NCBI GenBank assembly: GCA_035551475.1
Contig: DASZMX010000124.1
Span: 1-24,506 of the forward strand
Direction: 5' to 3'
Length of the DNA: 24,506 bases
From: DASZMX01 sp035551475
GTDB lineage: Bacteria > Verrucomicrobiota > Verrucomicrobiia > Limisphaerales > Palsa-1400
The first letter of the stretch is position 1, and every line of letters starts with the position of its first letter. A program made the translations under genes and the position numbers. Below the pieces are notes generated by a model, which was given only the letters and a program-made list of their open reading frames with translations, did not search any database and had not been told where the DNA came from. Shown here piece after piece: positions 13,901-21,352 of this stretch.

Positions 13901-15316
13901 ATGAGGCTGGTCGAAGAGTTTCAAACCGCGCACAGCCCGGAATCGCTGGCGGAACAATTGGCGGGCGAACGCGGCCTCATCCTCTTGCACAGCGCGCTTT
14001 TCGACGCACGTCAGGCGCGCTACTCCATTCTGGCGGCGCGGCCGCTCTTGATTTTTCGCTCCTACGGCTCGCGCTGCGAATTGGACGGGGTGGCCCACAC
14101 GCAATTCGGCAACCCGTGGCAGGCGCTCGACAGTTTGATGGCGCGTTACGAATTGCTGGAGGAAATCGACCTGCCGTTTCCGCTGGGCGGCTGCTTCGGT
14201 TACTGGGGATATGATTTAAAAAATTTCGTCGAACCCCGTTTGCCGCGCCGGGCGGTGAACGATCTGGAATTGCCCGATTGCCACGCGGGATTTTACGACA
14301 GCCTGGTCGTATTTGACCATCAACTGGCCAAGACGTGGATTGTTTCAACCGGCCTGCAAGCCGATGGCTCGCGCGACCATGCGCGCTGGCGCAGTCAATT
14401 AGATTTCTGGCGCGCCCGGCTTTCCACCGAGCCGCCGGCCTCATCGTCGCCGCGCGCCGACTTCCACCGCCCGGAATCATGCGCTTCCACGCTCACGCGC
14501 GCGGAATTCATGCAACGGGTCGAGCGCGCCCAGCGTTACATTCGCGCGGGCGACATTTACCAGGTCAATCTCGCGCAGCGCCTGACTGCAGAGTTGAGCG
14601 TGCCGGCCTGGACTTTTTTCCAGAAGCTCTGCGCGCGATCACCCGCGCCGTTTGCGGCTTATCTGGATGGCGGCGATTTTCAAGTTTGCTCGTCGTCACC
14701 TGAATCTTTTTTGCGCTTGAGCGGTTCACACATTCAATCCCGCCCCATCAAGGGCACGCGGCCGCGCTCCTCCGATCCCACGCGCGACGCCCAGCTCAGT
14801 TACGAATTGCAGACGAGCGCCAAGGAAATGGCCGAGTTGGTGATGATCACCGACCTCCTGCGCAATGATTTGGGGAAGGTTTGCGAATACGGATCGGTCC
14901 AAGCGCCAGAGTTGGCGCGGCTGGAACAATATCCGCAGGTGCAGCATTTGGTTTCGACGGTTACCGGGGAATTGCGCGCCGGGCAAACGCACTTCTCGGC
15001 CTTTGCCTCGTGTTTTCCGGGCGGCAGCGTGACGGGCGCGCCGAAAATTCGCGCCATGGAAATTATTGACGAATTGGAGCCGGTGACGCGCGGGCCTTAC
15101 ACGGGCGCGATTGGCTATCTCGGATTCAATCGCGAAAGCCAGCTCAACATCGCCATTCGCACCGCCGTCTGCCAACAGGGCCGCGCGCATTTCCACGCCG
15201 GCGCCGGGATTGTCACCGATTCCCTCCCGGAGGCGGAATACGACGAGACCCTGGCCAAGGCGCAAGGATTTTTCGCGGCGCTCGGCGCCATCAACCTCAT
15301 CCCGGCAAATCCATGA
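13901..15316 (+). CDS. pabB: Aminodeoxychorismate synthase component I
   Basis: This enzyme converts chorismate and ammonia to 4-amino-4-deoxychorismate, the first step to p-aminobenzoate and folate. The 471-residue protein has the anthranilate-synthase-like N-terminal domain (GGCFGYWGYDL at 96-106) and the chorismate-binding domain from about 200. PIKGTRPR at 282-289 carries the lysine (Lys284) typical of PabB; TrpE proteins have alanine there. Further motifs are ELVMITDLLRNDLGK, CFPGGSVTGAPKIRAME and GAGIVTDSLPEAEYDETLAK. The glutamine amidotransferase partner (PabA) is not in the window and is presumably shared with TrpG or encoded elsewhere. It starts directly after the preceding stop and overlaps pabC by four bases, a clear pab operon. 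Confidence 0.94.
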   Translation: MRLVEEFQTAHSPESLAEQLAGERGLILLHSALFDARQARYSILAARPLLIFRSYGSRCELDGVAHTQFGNPWQALDSLMARYELLEEIDLPFPLGGCFGYWGYDLKNFVEPRLPRRAVNDLELPDCHAGFYDSLVVFDHQLAKTWIVSTGLQADGSRDHARWRSQLDFWRARLSTEPPASSSPRADFHRPESCASTLTRAEFMQRVERAQRYIRAGDIYQVNLAQRLTAELSVPAWTFFQKLCARSPAPFAAYLDGGDFQVCSSSPESFLRLSGSHIQSRPIKGTRPRSSDPTRDAQLSYELQTSAKEMAELVMITDLLRNDLGKVCEYGSVQAPELARLEQYPQVQHLVSTVTGELRAGQTHFSAFASCFPGGSVTGAPKIRAMEIIDELEPVTRGPYTGAIGYLGFNRESQLNIAIRTAVCQQGRAHFHAGAGIVTDSLPEAEYDETLAKAQGFFAALGAINLIPANP

Positions 15317-16161
15317 TGGTTTTTCTCAACGGCAAATTTGTTCCCGAGAAGAAAGCGGTTGTCTCGGTGTTTGACAGAGGCTTTCTCTATGGCGACGGGC
15401 TCTACGAGGGCGTGGCTTTTTGCCACGGGCGCCCGTTTCGCTGGGCGCAGCACATGACGCGCCTGGCACAAGGCTTGCAGACGCTGCGCATGGAGTGGCC
15501 CATATCCGCCGACGAATTGTTAAAAGGAGCGTTGCGTTTGGTGGCCCTGAATAAAATGCCGGAAACGCTGGCGCGCATTTCCATTTCCCGCGGCATCACC
15601 GAGCGCGGTTATTCCCCGAAAAATGCGGCGCATCCTGCGGTGGTCATCACGACCCATCCCCTGCCCAATCCAACCACGCTGCCGCGCTGGCGCGTGCATG
15701 TGGCTTCCCAGCGCCTGCCGATGGGCGACGCGTTGAGCGCCTTTAAAACGGCCAACAAACTGCCGCAAGTGCTGGCGCGGGCGGAGGCGGACGACGCCGG
15801 CGCCCAGGAAGCGGTTTTGTTAAACGCGCGCGGCTTCCTCGCGGAAGCGACGACGAGCAATTTGTTTTGGCTGACGGGAAGCACACTTTGCACACCTCCG
15901 CTGGCGGCGGGGCCTTTGCCCGGCGTCACGCGCGCGGCGGTGTTTGACCTGTGCCGCCAGAAAAAAATTCGTGTCAAAGAAATAAATGCGCGCCCGTCCG
16001 CGGTGCCCGCGTCCGACGGCGCGTTTCTCTCGATGAGCTCCTGGGGCATTGTGGAGATCGAAAAATTCGATGGCGCCCGCGTGCGGCGGTCGCCGCTCGT
16101 CGCGGAGTTGTGGCGCGATTATCGCGCGCTGCTAAGCGAGTCCTGCCAGGGTGGCGGCTAG
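15313..16161 (+). CDS. pabC: Class IV aminotransferase, probable aminodeoxychorismate lyase
   Basis: A pyridoxal-phosphate fold-type IV protein of 282 residues. The N-terminus NGKFVPEKKAVVSVFDRGF and LYGDGLYEGV are the usual family opening. Lys145 in AFKTANKLPQVLA is the expected Schiff-base lysine, and EATTSNLFWL (Glu178) and LPGVTRAAV are the cofactor-binding blocks. The position behind pabB with an ATGA overlap argues for 4-amino-4-deoxychorismate lyase, releasing p-aminobenzoate and pyruvate. Branched-chain or D-amino-acid aminotransferase activity cannot be excluded, since the fold is shared. A second ATG at 15316 could also serve as start. The 3' end overlaps the converging valS gene by 30 bases. 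Confidence 0.85.
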   Translation: MMVFLNGKFVPEKKAVVSVFDRGFLYGDGLYEGVAFCHGRPFRWAQHMTRLAQGLQTLRMEWPISADELLKGALRLVALNKMPETLARISISRGITERGYSPKNAAHPAVVITTHPLPNPTTLPRWRVHVASQRLPMGDALSAFKTANKLPQVLARAEADDAGAQEAVLLNARGFLAEATTSNLFWLTGSTLCTPPLAAGPLPGVTRAAVFDLCRQKKIRVKEINARPSAVPASDGAFLSMSSWGIVEIEKFDGARVRRSPLVAELWRDYRALLSESCQGGG

Positions 16162-18783
16162 TTGCGCGTGCTTGGCCTGCCAATCGGCCAGGCGCTGCTG
16201 ATGCTCGGCAAGGACCGCGGGCGGCGCTTTTTGGCTGAAGCTCGGATTGTTTAATTTTTGCTGCGCCTTGTCGATTTCCGCCTGCACCTTGGCCAGTTCC
16301 TTCGTCAGGCGCTCCTTCTCCGCCCCGACATCCGCGACGCCTTCCAGCGGCAAATAGAGATCGCCCATTTCGCAGTGGGCGGTGGGTGTGCCCTTGGGCG
16401 CCTGGTAATCAGGCTGCGCCTCGATGGATTCGGCATGCAGCAAAATCTTCACCGCTTCGAGATCATGCGCGGATAAGGCCGTGCGCGGCGCGAAAATAAA
16501 TTTAACTTTCTTGCCGGATTGAATGCCGCCGACCCGGCGCAAGTTGCGGCCTTGTGTCACCAATTCGTTGCGCATGTCCACAAACTTTGCGGCGGCGTCG
16601 TTAAGCCCGTAATGCGCGCGAAAATCCTCGTCCAACGGTTTGGGCCAATGGGCGTACATGATGGTCTGCCCGCCCTGCCCCGCGGGCAATTCGGCGTTGA
16701 ACCCCATGCCTTGCCACAATTCCTCGGTGATGAATGGGATAAACGGATGGAACAGGCGCAGTGTGTTTGACAACACGAAATCAATCACGGCCAGCGTGTT
16801 GTCGCGCGCGGCGGGGTCCGCCAGCGCGGCCTTGGCGGCCTCCAAATACCAATCGCAAAATTCGCCCCACAAAAGCCGGTGCAGGATTTGCGCCGCCTCA
16901 TTGAATTTATAGTGATCGAGGGCCTCGGTCAGCTCCGTGATAGCGGCGTGCAACTTCAGCAAAATCCACTTGTCATCGGCATTGAGCTTCGCCGGATCGA
17001 TCTCGCCCTCGACCTCGCCCGCCTGCATCTGGCGAAAGCGGCAGGCATTCCAAAGTTTGTTGCAAAAGTTGCGTCCGAGCTCCACCTGCTGCTCATCATA
17101 AAGGACGTCCTGCCCCAAAGGCGCCGAGCGCATGACGCCAAAACGCAGGGCGTCCGCGCCGTATTGGTTGATCAAATCCAACGGGTCGGGCGAATTGCCC
17201 AGGCTCTTGGACATTTTGCGACCCTGTTTGTCGCGAATGATGCCCGTGAAATAAACGTTCTGAAACGGCTTCTCGCCCATGTACTCGTAGCCAGCCATGA
17301 TCATGCGCGCCACCCAGAAGAAAATGATGTCCGGCCCGGTCACCAGGTCGGTGGTGGGATAGAATTTTTTCAGCGCGCTGGTTTCCTGCGGCCAGCCCAT
17401 CGTCGCGAAAGGCCAGAGCCACGAGCTGAACCACGTGTCAAGCACATCGGAATCCTGCGTCCAGCCTTCGCCGGGAGATTCGATCTGGCATTTCTCCTCG
17501 TCGTCGCGGCGCCAGATGGGGATGCGATGGCCCCACCAGAGCTGCCGGGAAATGCACCAATCCTTGATGTTGCCCATCCAATGCAAATAGGTCTTGCTCC
17601 AGCGCTCGGGATGAAACCGGATTTCCCCATGAGCCACAGCATGGGTGGATTTTTCGACAGCGGGATATTTTAAAAACCATTGGCTGCTCAAATACGGCTC
17701 GATCGGCACGTTGCTGCGCTGGCTGTAGCCGACGCGGTGCGTGTAATCCTCCGCTTTGGTCATCAACCCGAGCGCCTCGAGTTTTTCCACCACGGCCTTG
17801 CGCGCTTCCATGCGATCCAGCCGCGCAAATTCCTCGCCGGCCTCGGCGCTCATGCGCCCATCCGCCGCAATGACCACCGTCATGGGCAATTGATGGCGCA
17901 TTCCCATTTCATAGTCGGCGGGATCATGCGCCGGCGTCACCTTGACGCAACCGGTGCCAAATTTGGGATCGACCAATTCATCGGCGATGATGGGAATGAG
18001 CTTGTCGCGCAACGGCAACAACACGCGGCGCCCAATCAGGTTCGCGTAACGCGGATCGCTGGGATGCACGGCCACCGCTTCGTCGCCCAGCATCGTTTCC
18101 GGGCGGGTGGTCGCGACCATCACGAATTCTCCGGGCACAGCCCGGCCCGCGTCGTCCGCCAGCGGGTATTTAAAATGCCAGAGTTTCCCGCGCTCCTCCA
18201 CCATCTCCACTTCCTCATCCGACAACGCCGTGCGCGCCGACGGATCCCAATTGACCATGCGTTTGCCGCGATAAATCAGCCCCTTGTGGTAAAGGTCGAT
18301 GAAAACATTCTGCACGCACCGGCTATATTCCGGGTCCATCGTGAAACGCTCCCGTTCCCAGTCGCAGGAGGCGCCGAGGCGCTTGAGCTGCTCAATGATG
18401 ATGCCGCCGTGCTTCTCCTTCCATTCCCAGACTTTCTCTAGGAATTTGTCGCGGCCCAATTCATCCCGATGCTTGATGACGCCCTGTTTGCGCAGGGATT
18501 TTTCCACCACGGTTTGCGTGGCAATGCCGGCGTGGTCTGTGCCCGGCAGCCAAAGGGTTTCAAAACCCTTCATGCGCGCCAGCCGCGCCAGGATGTCCTG
18601 GATGGTGTTGTTGAGAACGTGGCCCAGCGTCAGGACGCCCGTCACATTCGGCGGCGGAATGACAATGGAATAAGCCGGCTTGGCCGATTGCGGGTCGGCG
18701 GCAAAGCATTTGGAGTCGAGCCAGAAACGATACCATTTCTCCTCGACGGCGCGGGGTTCGTAAGCTTTGGGAATCTCAGGCAT
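16132..18783 (-). CDS. valS: Valyl-tRNA synthetase
   Basis: Class I synthetase attaching valine to its tRNA. The 883-residue protein has PPPNVTGVLTLGHVLNN (43-59), KMSKS (about 523-527), LPGTDHAGIATQ, the editing domain (about 190-330; ATTRPETMLGDEAV, GTGCVKVTPAHDP), the WGHRIPIW block, the anticodon-binding domain (WILLKLHAAITELTEALDHY) and a C-terminal coiled-coil tRNA arm (about 815-883). The HIGH motif reads TLGH: threonine (52) stands where the first histidine usually is, while His55 is kept. The gene lies 33 bases downstream of cimA on the same strand and overlaps pabC tail-to-tail by 30 bases. No ribosome binding site is evident in front of the ATG. Confidence 0.97.
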   Translation of the reverse strand: MPEIPKAYEPRAVEEKWYRFWLDSKCFAADPQSAKPAYSIVIPPPNVTGVLTLGHVLNNTIQDILARLARMKGFETLWLPGTDHAGIATQTVVEKSLRKQGVIKHRDELGRDKFLEKVWEWKEKHGGIIIEQLKRLGASCDWERERFTMDPEYSRCVQNVFIDLYHKGLIYRGKRMVNWDPSARTALSDEEVEMVEERGKLWHFKYPLADDAGRAVPGEFVMVATTRPETMLGDEAVAVHPSDPRYANLIGRRVLLPLRDKLIPIIADELVDPKFGTGCVKVTPAHDPADYEMGMRHQLPMTVVIAADGRMSAEAGEEFARLDRMEARKAVVEKLEALGLMTKAEDYTHRVGYSQRSNVPIEPYLSSQWFLKYPAVEKSTHAVAHGEIRFHPERWSKTYLHWMGNIKDWCISRQLWWGHRIPIWRRDDEEKCQIESPGEGWTQDSDVLDTWFSSWLWPFATMGWPQETSALKKFYPTTDLVTGPDIIFFWVARMIMAGYEYMGEKPFQNVYFTGIIRDKQGRKMSKSLGNSPDPLDLINQYGADALRFGVMRSAPLGQDVLYDEQQVELGRNFCNKLWNACRFRQMQAGEVEGEIDPAKLNADDKWILLKLHAAITELTEALDHYKFNEAAQILHRLLWGEFCDWYLEAAKAALADPAARDNTLAVIDFVLSNTLRLFHPFIPFITEELWQGMGFNAELPAGQGGQTIMYAHWPKPLDEDFRAHYGLNDAAAKFVDMRNELVTQGRNLRRVGGIQSGKKVKFIFAPRTALSAHDLEAVKILLHAESIEAQPDYQAPKGTPTAHCEMGDLYLPLEGVADVGAEKERLTKELAKVQAEIDKAQQKLNNPSFSQKAPPAVLAEHQQRLADWQAKHAQLAATLAGLA

Positions 18784-18816
18784 GTCAAATAAATAGGCGC
18801 GCTGCGGCCGGGCGCG

Positions 18817-20379
18817 TCAATGCTTCTTCATCAGCCTGTATTCCATGCTGTCCACCAGCGCCTGCAAGCTGGCCTCGATGATATTGTCGCTTACGCCGAC
18901 GGTGCCCCACTCCTCCTGGCCGTCGTCGGACTGGATGAGCACGCGCGTTTTGGCCGCGGTGCCGCCGCCGGAATCGAGGATGCGCACCTTGTAATCCGTC
19001 AGCCGGATTTTTTTCACCTCCGGATAAAAATTCGCCAGGGCCGCACGCAGGGCCGAATCGAGCGCGTTCACCGGGCCGTCGCCCTCCGCCACCGTGTGGG
19101 CGTTCTGATGATTGACACGCACTTTGATGGTCGCCTCGCAGACCGAGGCGCCGCCCTGGCGCCGCATCGAAACATGGTACCCGTCCACTTCGAACGGCAA
19201 GGCATGGTCATGCAACGCGCGGCGGATCAGCACCGCGAGCGAGCCGCCGGCGGCCTCGAACTCGTAACCTTGATGCTCCAGGTCCTTGACCCGGTTTAAA
19301 ATCTCCTTCAATTCCGGCGCGTCGTTGCCGAGCTTGATGCCCAGCTCCTCGGCCTTCATCACGATGTTGCTGCGGCCCGCCAGATCGCTGATCAGCACAT
19401 TGCGCGTGTTGCCGACCGACGCCGGGTCGATGTGCTCGTAACTGCTGACCAATTTTTGCACGGCGTTGACGTGCAAGCCGCCTTTGTGGGAAAACGCCGC
19501 CGAACCCACCCACGGCTGGCGCGAGCTGTGCCGCATGTTCGCGATTTCATCCACGAACTGGGACAATTCCTTGAGCTGCGAAAGCGATTCCACGGGCACG
19601 CAGCCCTTCTTCAGCTTGAACGCAATGTTCGGAATAACGCTGGTCAAATTGCAATTGCCCGTGCGTTCGCCATAGCCGTTGATTGTGCCTTGCACATGGT
19701 TGGACCCCGCCTCCAACGCCGCCAGCGCATTGGCCACCCCCAGGCCGATGTCGTCGTGCGTGTGGATGCCGATGGCGCCGCGCAATTTCCCCCGCGCCGC
19801 GCCCACGATGCGCGCGATGTCGGCCGGCAACGATCCGCCGTTCGTGTCGCAGAGGGTCACGATGTCGGCGCCCGCGTCTTCCGCCGCCTTCCAGGTGGAA
19901 AGCGCGTAATCGGCATTTTCCTTGTAGCCGTCGAAGGCGTGCTCGGCGTCGTAAATGACAAATTTCCCGTGGCTCTTCAGGAACCGCACCGTGTCGGCGA
20001 TCATGGCCAGATTCTCCTCCGGCGTGGTGCGCAAAATCTCTTTGACGTGCAGGAGCCAGGTTTTGGCCACGATGGTCACCACCGGCGTTTCGGCATCGAG
20101 CAACAACCGCACCTGCTCGTCTTTCTCGACGGCGATGTCCTTGCGGCGGGTCGAGCCAAAAGCGGCGAGACGCGCGCGTTTGAATTTTTTCTTTTTGGCC
20201 TCGGCGAAGAACTCAATGTCCTTGGGATTGGAGCCGGGCCAGCCGCCTTCAATATAGTGCACCCCAAAAGCGTCAAGTTTTTCGGCGATGCGCAATTTGT
20301 CCATCACCGAAAAGTTTATGCCTTCGCCCTGGCTGCCATCGCGCAGGGTCGTGTCGTATATCTCCACGTCGGGTTTCAT
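18817..20379 (-). CDS. cimA: (R)-citramalate synthase
   Basis: Condenses pyruvate and acetyl-CoA to citramalate, the threonine-independent route into isoleucine. The 520-residue protein has the HMGL-like TIM barrel with YDTTLRDGSQGEGINFS (8-24), IEGGWPGSNPKD (43-54), the metal-binding IHTHDDIGLGVANA (His206, His208) and NGYGERTGNCNL (234-245), then the LeuA-type regulatory domain (about 370-515). The GGWPGSNPKD and YGERTGNCNL forms are those of the CimA branch rather than isopropylmalate synthase (LeuA), so citramalate is the best call; the sequence alone does not prove substrate. The C-terminal domain suggests feedback control by an end product, as known for this family. valS follows after 33 bases; a small basic protein gene lies 90 bases upstream. 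Confidence 0.93.
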   Translation of the reverse strand: MKPDVEIYDTTLRDGSQGEGINFSVMDKLRIAEKLDAFGVHYIEGGWPGSNPKDIEFFAEAKKKKFKRARLAAFGSTRRKDIAVEKDEQVRLLLDAETPVVTIVAKTWLLHVKEILRTTPEENLAMIADTVRFLKSHGKFVIYDAEHAFDGYKENADYALSTWKAAEDAGADIVTLCDTNGGSLPADIARIVGAARGKLRGAIGIHTHDDIGLGVANALAALEAGSNHVQGTINGYGERTGNCNLTSVIPNIAFKLKKGCVPVESLSQLKELSQFVDEIANMRHSSRQPWVGSAAFSHKGGLHVNAVQKLVSSYEHIDPASVGNTRNVLISDLAGRSNIVMKAEELGIKLGNDAPELKEILNRVKDLEHQGYEFEAAGGSLAVLIRRALHDHALPFEVDGYHVSMRRQGGASVCEATIKVRVNHQNAHTVAEGDGPVNALDSALRAALANFYPEVKKIRLTDYKVRILDSGGGTAAKTRVLIQSDDGQEEWGTVGVSDNIIEASLQALVDSMEYRLMKKH

Positions 20380-20469
20380 AATCAGGCGAGCGCCGGAAGG
20401 TCCGGTTGTCGCGGACTGTTATTTTTAGGCGAAACCCGCCGTGATTGCAAAACCAAACCACGCCGCCGC

Positions 20470-20667
20470 TTAACGCCGGCCCGGGCTGAGGCTCATAAAC
20501 ACCTGCTCGGCGCGGGGCGGCTGCTCCGGCGCCCATTCCATCGCGGCGTCCACCACGTGGCGCATGCGGGCAAACCACCATTGGGCGCGCTGCTGGCGTT
20601 GGGAGGCGCGGTTCTGGCTCTGGCGGCGGCGCCGGGCGGCGAATCCTAATTCCATCTGGTCGATCAT
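20470..20667 (-). CDS. Small basic protein of unknown function
   Basis: A 65-residue, strongly basic protein: MIDQMELGFAARRRR at the start, QRAQWWFARMRHVVDAAMEW in the middle, and a Pro-rich tail ending SPGRR. The ATG at 20667 is supported by AAAGGA five bases before it (20673-20678), a better ribosome binding site than most genes here have, and it is preferred over an upstream GTG/ATG extension. I recall similar short proteins with a WWFxxMR(x)VVD helix in Verrucomicrobia, but cannot name a family. The amphipathic Trp/Arg helix might bind RNA, DNA or membrane surfaces; that is speculation. It is divergent from the pseudouridine synthase gene and upstream of cimA. Confidence 0.65.
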   Translation of the reverse strand: MIDQMELGFAARRRRQSQNRASQRQQRAQWWFARMRHVVDAAMEWAPEQPPRAEQVFMSLSPGRR

Positions 20668-20672
20668 AAGTT

Positions 20673-20678
20673 TCCTTT
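20673..20678 (-). promoter_or_regulatory. Ribosome binding site fixing the small-protein start
   Basis: On the minus strand AAAGGA is followed by AACTT and then the ATG at 20667. It decides the start of the 65-residue protein, since an in-frame upstream extension lacks such a site. Confidence 0.6.
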
Positions 20679-20702
20679 CGTTTCGACCCACACTAGCGAA
20701 CG

Positions 20703-20727
20703 GGGTGAGACATTCGCCGTCTCACCC
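20703..20727. promoter_or_regulatory. Perfect 9-bp inverted repeat in divergent promoter region
   Basis: GGGTGAGAC at 20703-20711 and GTCTCACCC at 20719-20727 form a perfect stem with the 7-base loop ATTCGCC. It lies between the start of the small basic protein gene (minus strand) and the pseudouridine synthase gene (plus strand). No T-run follows directly on either strand (the run of seven T at about 20743-20749 is 15 bases away), so a simple terminator is not convincing. It could be an operator, a leader hairpin or a dispersed intergenic repeat. Confidence 0.55.
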
Positions 20728-20782
20728 GAGGGGAAAAATAGGTTTTTTTCCACCCTCTTCTCCTTCTACATTGGGCATCGGC

Positions 20783-21352
20783 ATGTTGATCGCGTTCCAT
20801 AAGCCCTACGGTGTGCTGTCGCAGTTCACGGCGGACGGCTCGCCCAACCGGACGCTGGCGGAGTTTGGTTTTCCCGCGCGGGTTTACCCGCTGGGCCGGC
20901 TGGATGCGGATTCCGAAGGGCTGCTTTTGCTCAGTGATGAAGCGGAATTAAATGCGCGGCTGCTGCACCCCAAACGCGCGCATCCGCGGGTTTATTGGGC
21001 GCAAGTGGAGGGGATTCCGACGGCCGAAGCGCTGGCGCGGCTGTCCGCGGGCTTGACCATTCAAGGGCGCGACACGCTGCCCTGCCGCGCCTGGACGCTG
21101 GAACCGCAGCCGGTCATGGCGCCGCGCACCCCGCCGATTCGATTCCGCAAAACGGTGCCGGACACCTGGATCGCGCTGGAATTGGTGGAGGGGAAAAACC
21201 GGCAGGTGCGACGGATGACCGCGGCGGCGGGACATCCGACGTTGCGGCTCGTGCGGGTGCGAATCGGAGATTTTGAGCTGGGCAACCTGGCGGGCGGAAC
21301 GTGGCGCCAGCTCACGGCGCCAGAGCGGGAATTGGTTCTGCAAAGAGCTTGA
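20783..21352 (+). CDS. RluE/RsuA-type rRNA pseudouridine synthase
   Basis: A 189-residue RsuA-family pseudouridine synthase without an S4 domain. The family block PLGRLDADSEGLLLLSDE (36-53) carries the catalytic aspartate, Asp41. HKPYGVLSQF opens the fold, and LELVEGKNRQVRRMTAAAGHPTLRL is the conserved C-terminal motif II/III. The absence of S4 and the short length fit the RluE subgroup, which modifies helix 89 region of 23S rRNA (U2457 in E. coli); the target here is inferred. The ATG at 20783 places HKPYG close to the start, as in RluE; a longer open frame upstream (from 20564) would run through the divergent small gene and is rejected. Its 3' end overlaps the converging permease gene by 41 bases. 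Confidence 0.9.
   Translation: MLIAFHKPYGVLSQFTADGSPNRTLAEFGFPARVYPLGRLDADSEGLLLLSDEAELNARLLHPKRAHPRVYWAQVEGIPTAEALARLSAGLTIQGRDTLPCRAWTLEPQPVMAPRTPPIRFRKTVPDTWIALELVEGKNRQVRRMTAAAGHPTLRLVRVRIGDFELGNLAGGTWRQLTAPERELVLQRA

Noticed and set aside
13901..15316. Anthranilate synthase component I (trpE)
   Set aside because: The PIKGT lysine and the pabC-like gene behind it favour PabB over TrpE, which has alanine at that position.
19432..20649. Open frame of 405 codons on the plus strand
   Set aside because: It is antisense to cimA and the small basic protein gene, with no family motif and His/Arg-rich composition typical of shadows.
20703..20749. Rho-independent terminator
   Set aside because: The stem is perfect, but the T-run begins about 15 bases beyond it, and the hairpin lies between two divergent gene starts rather than after a gene.
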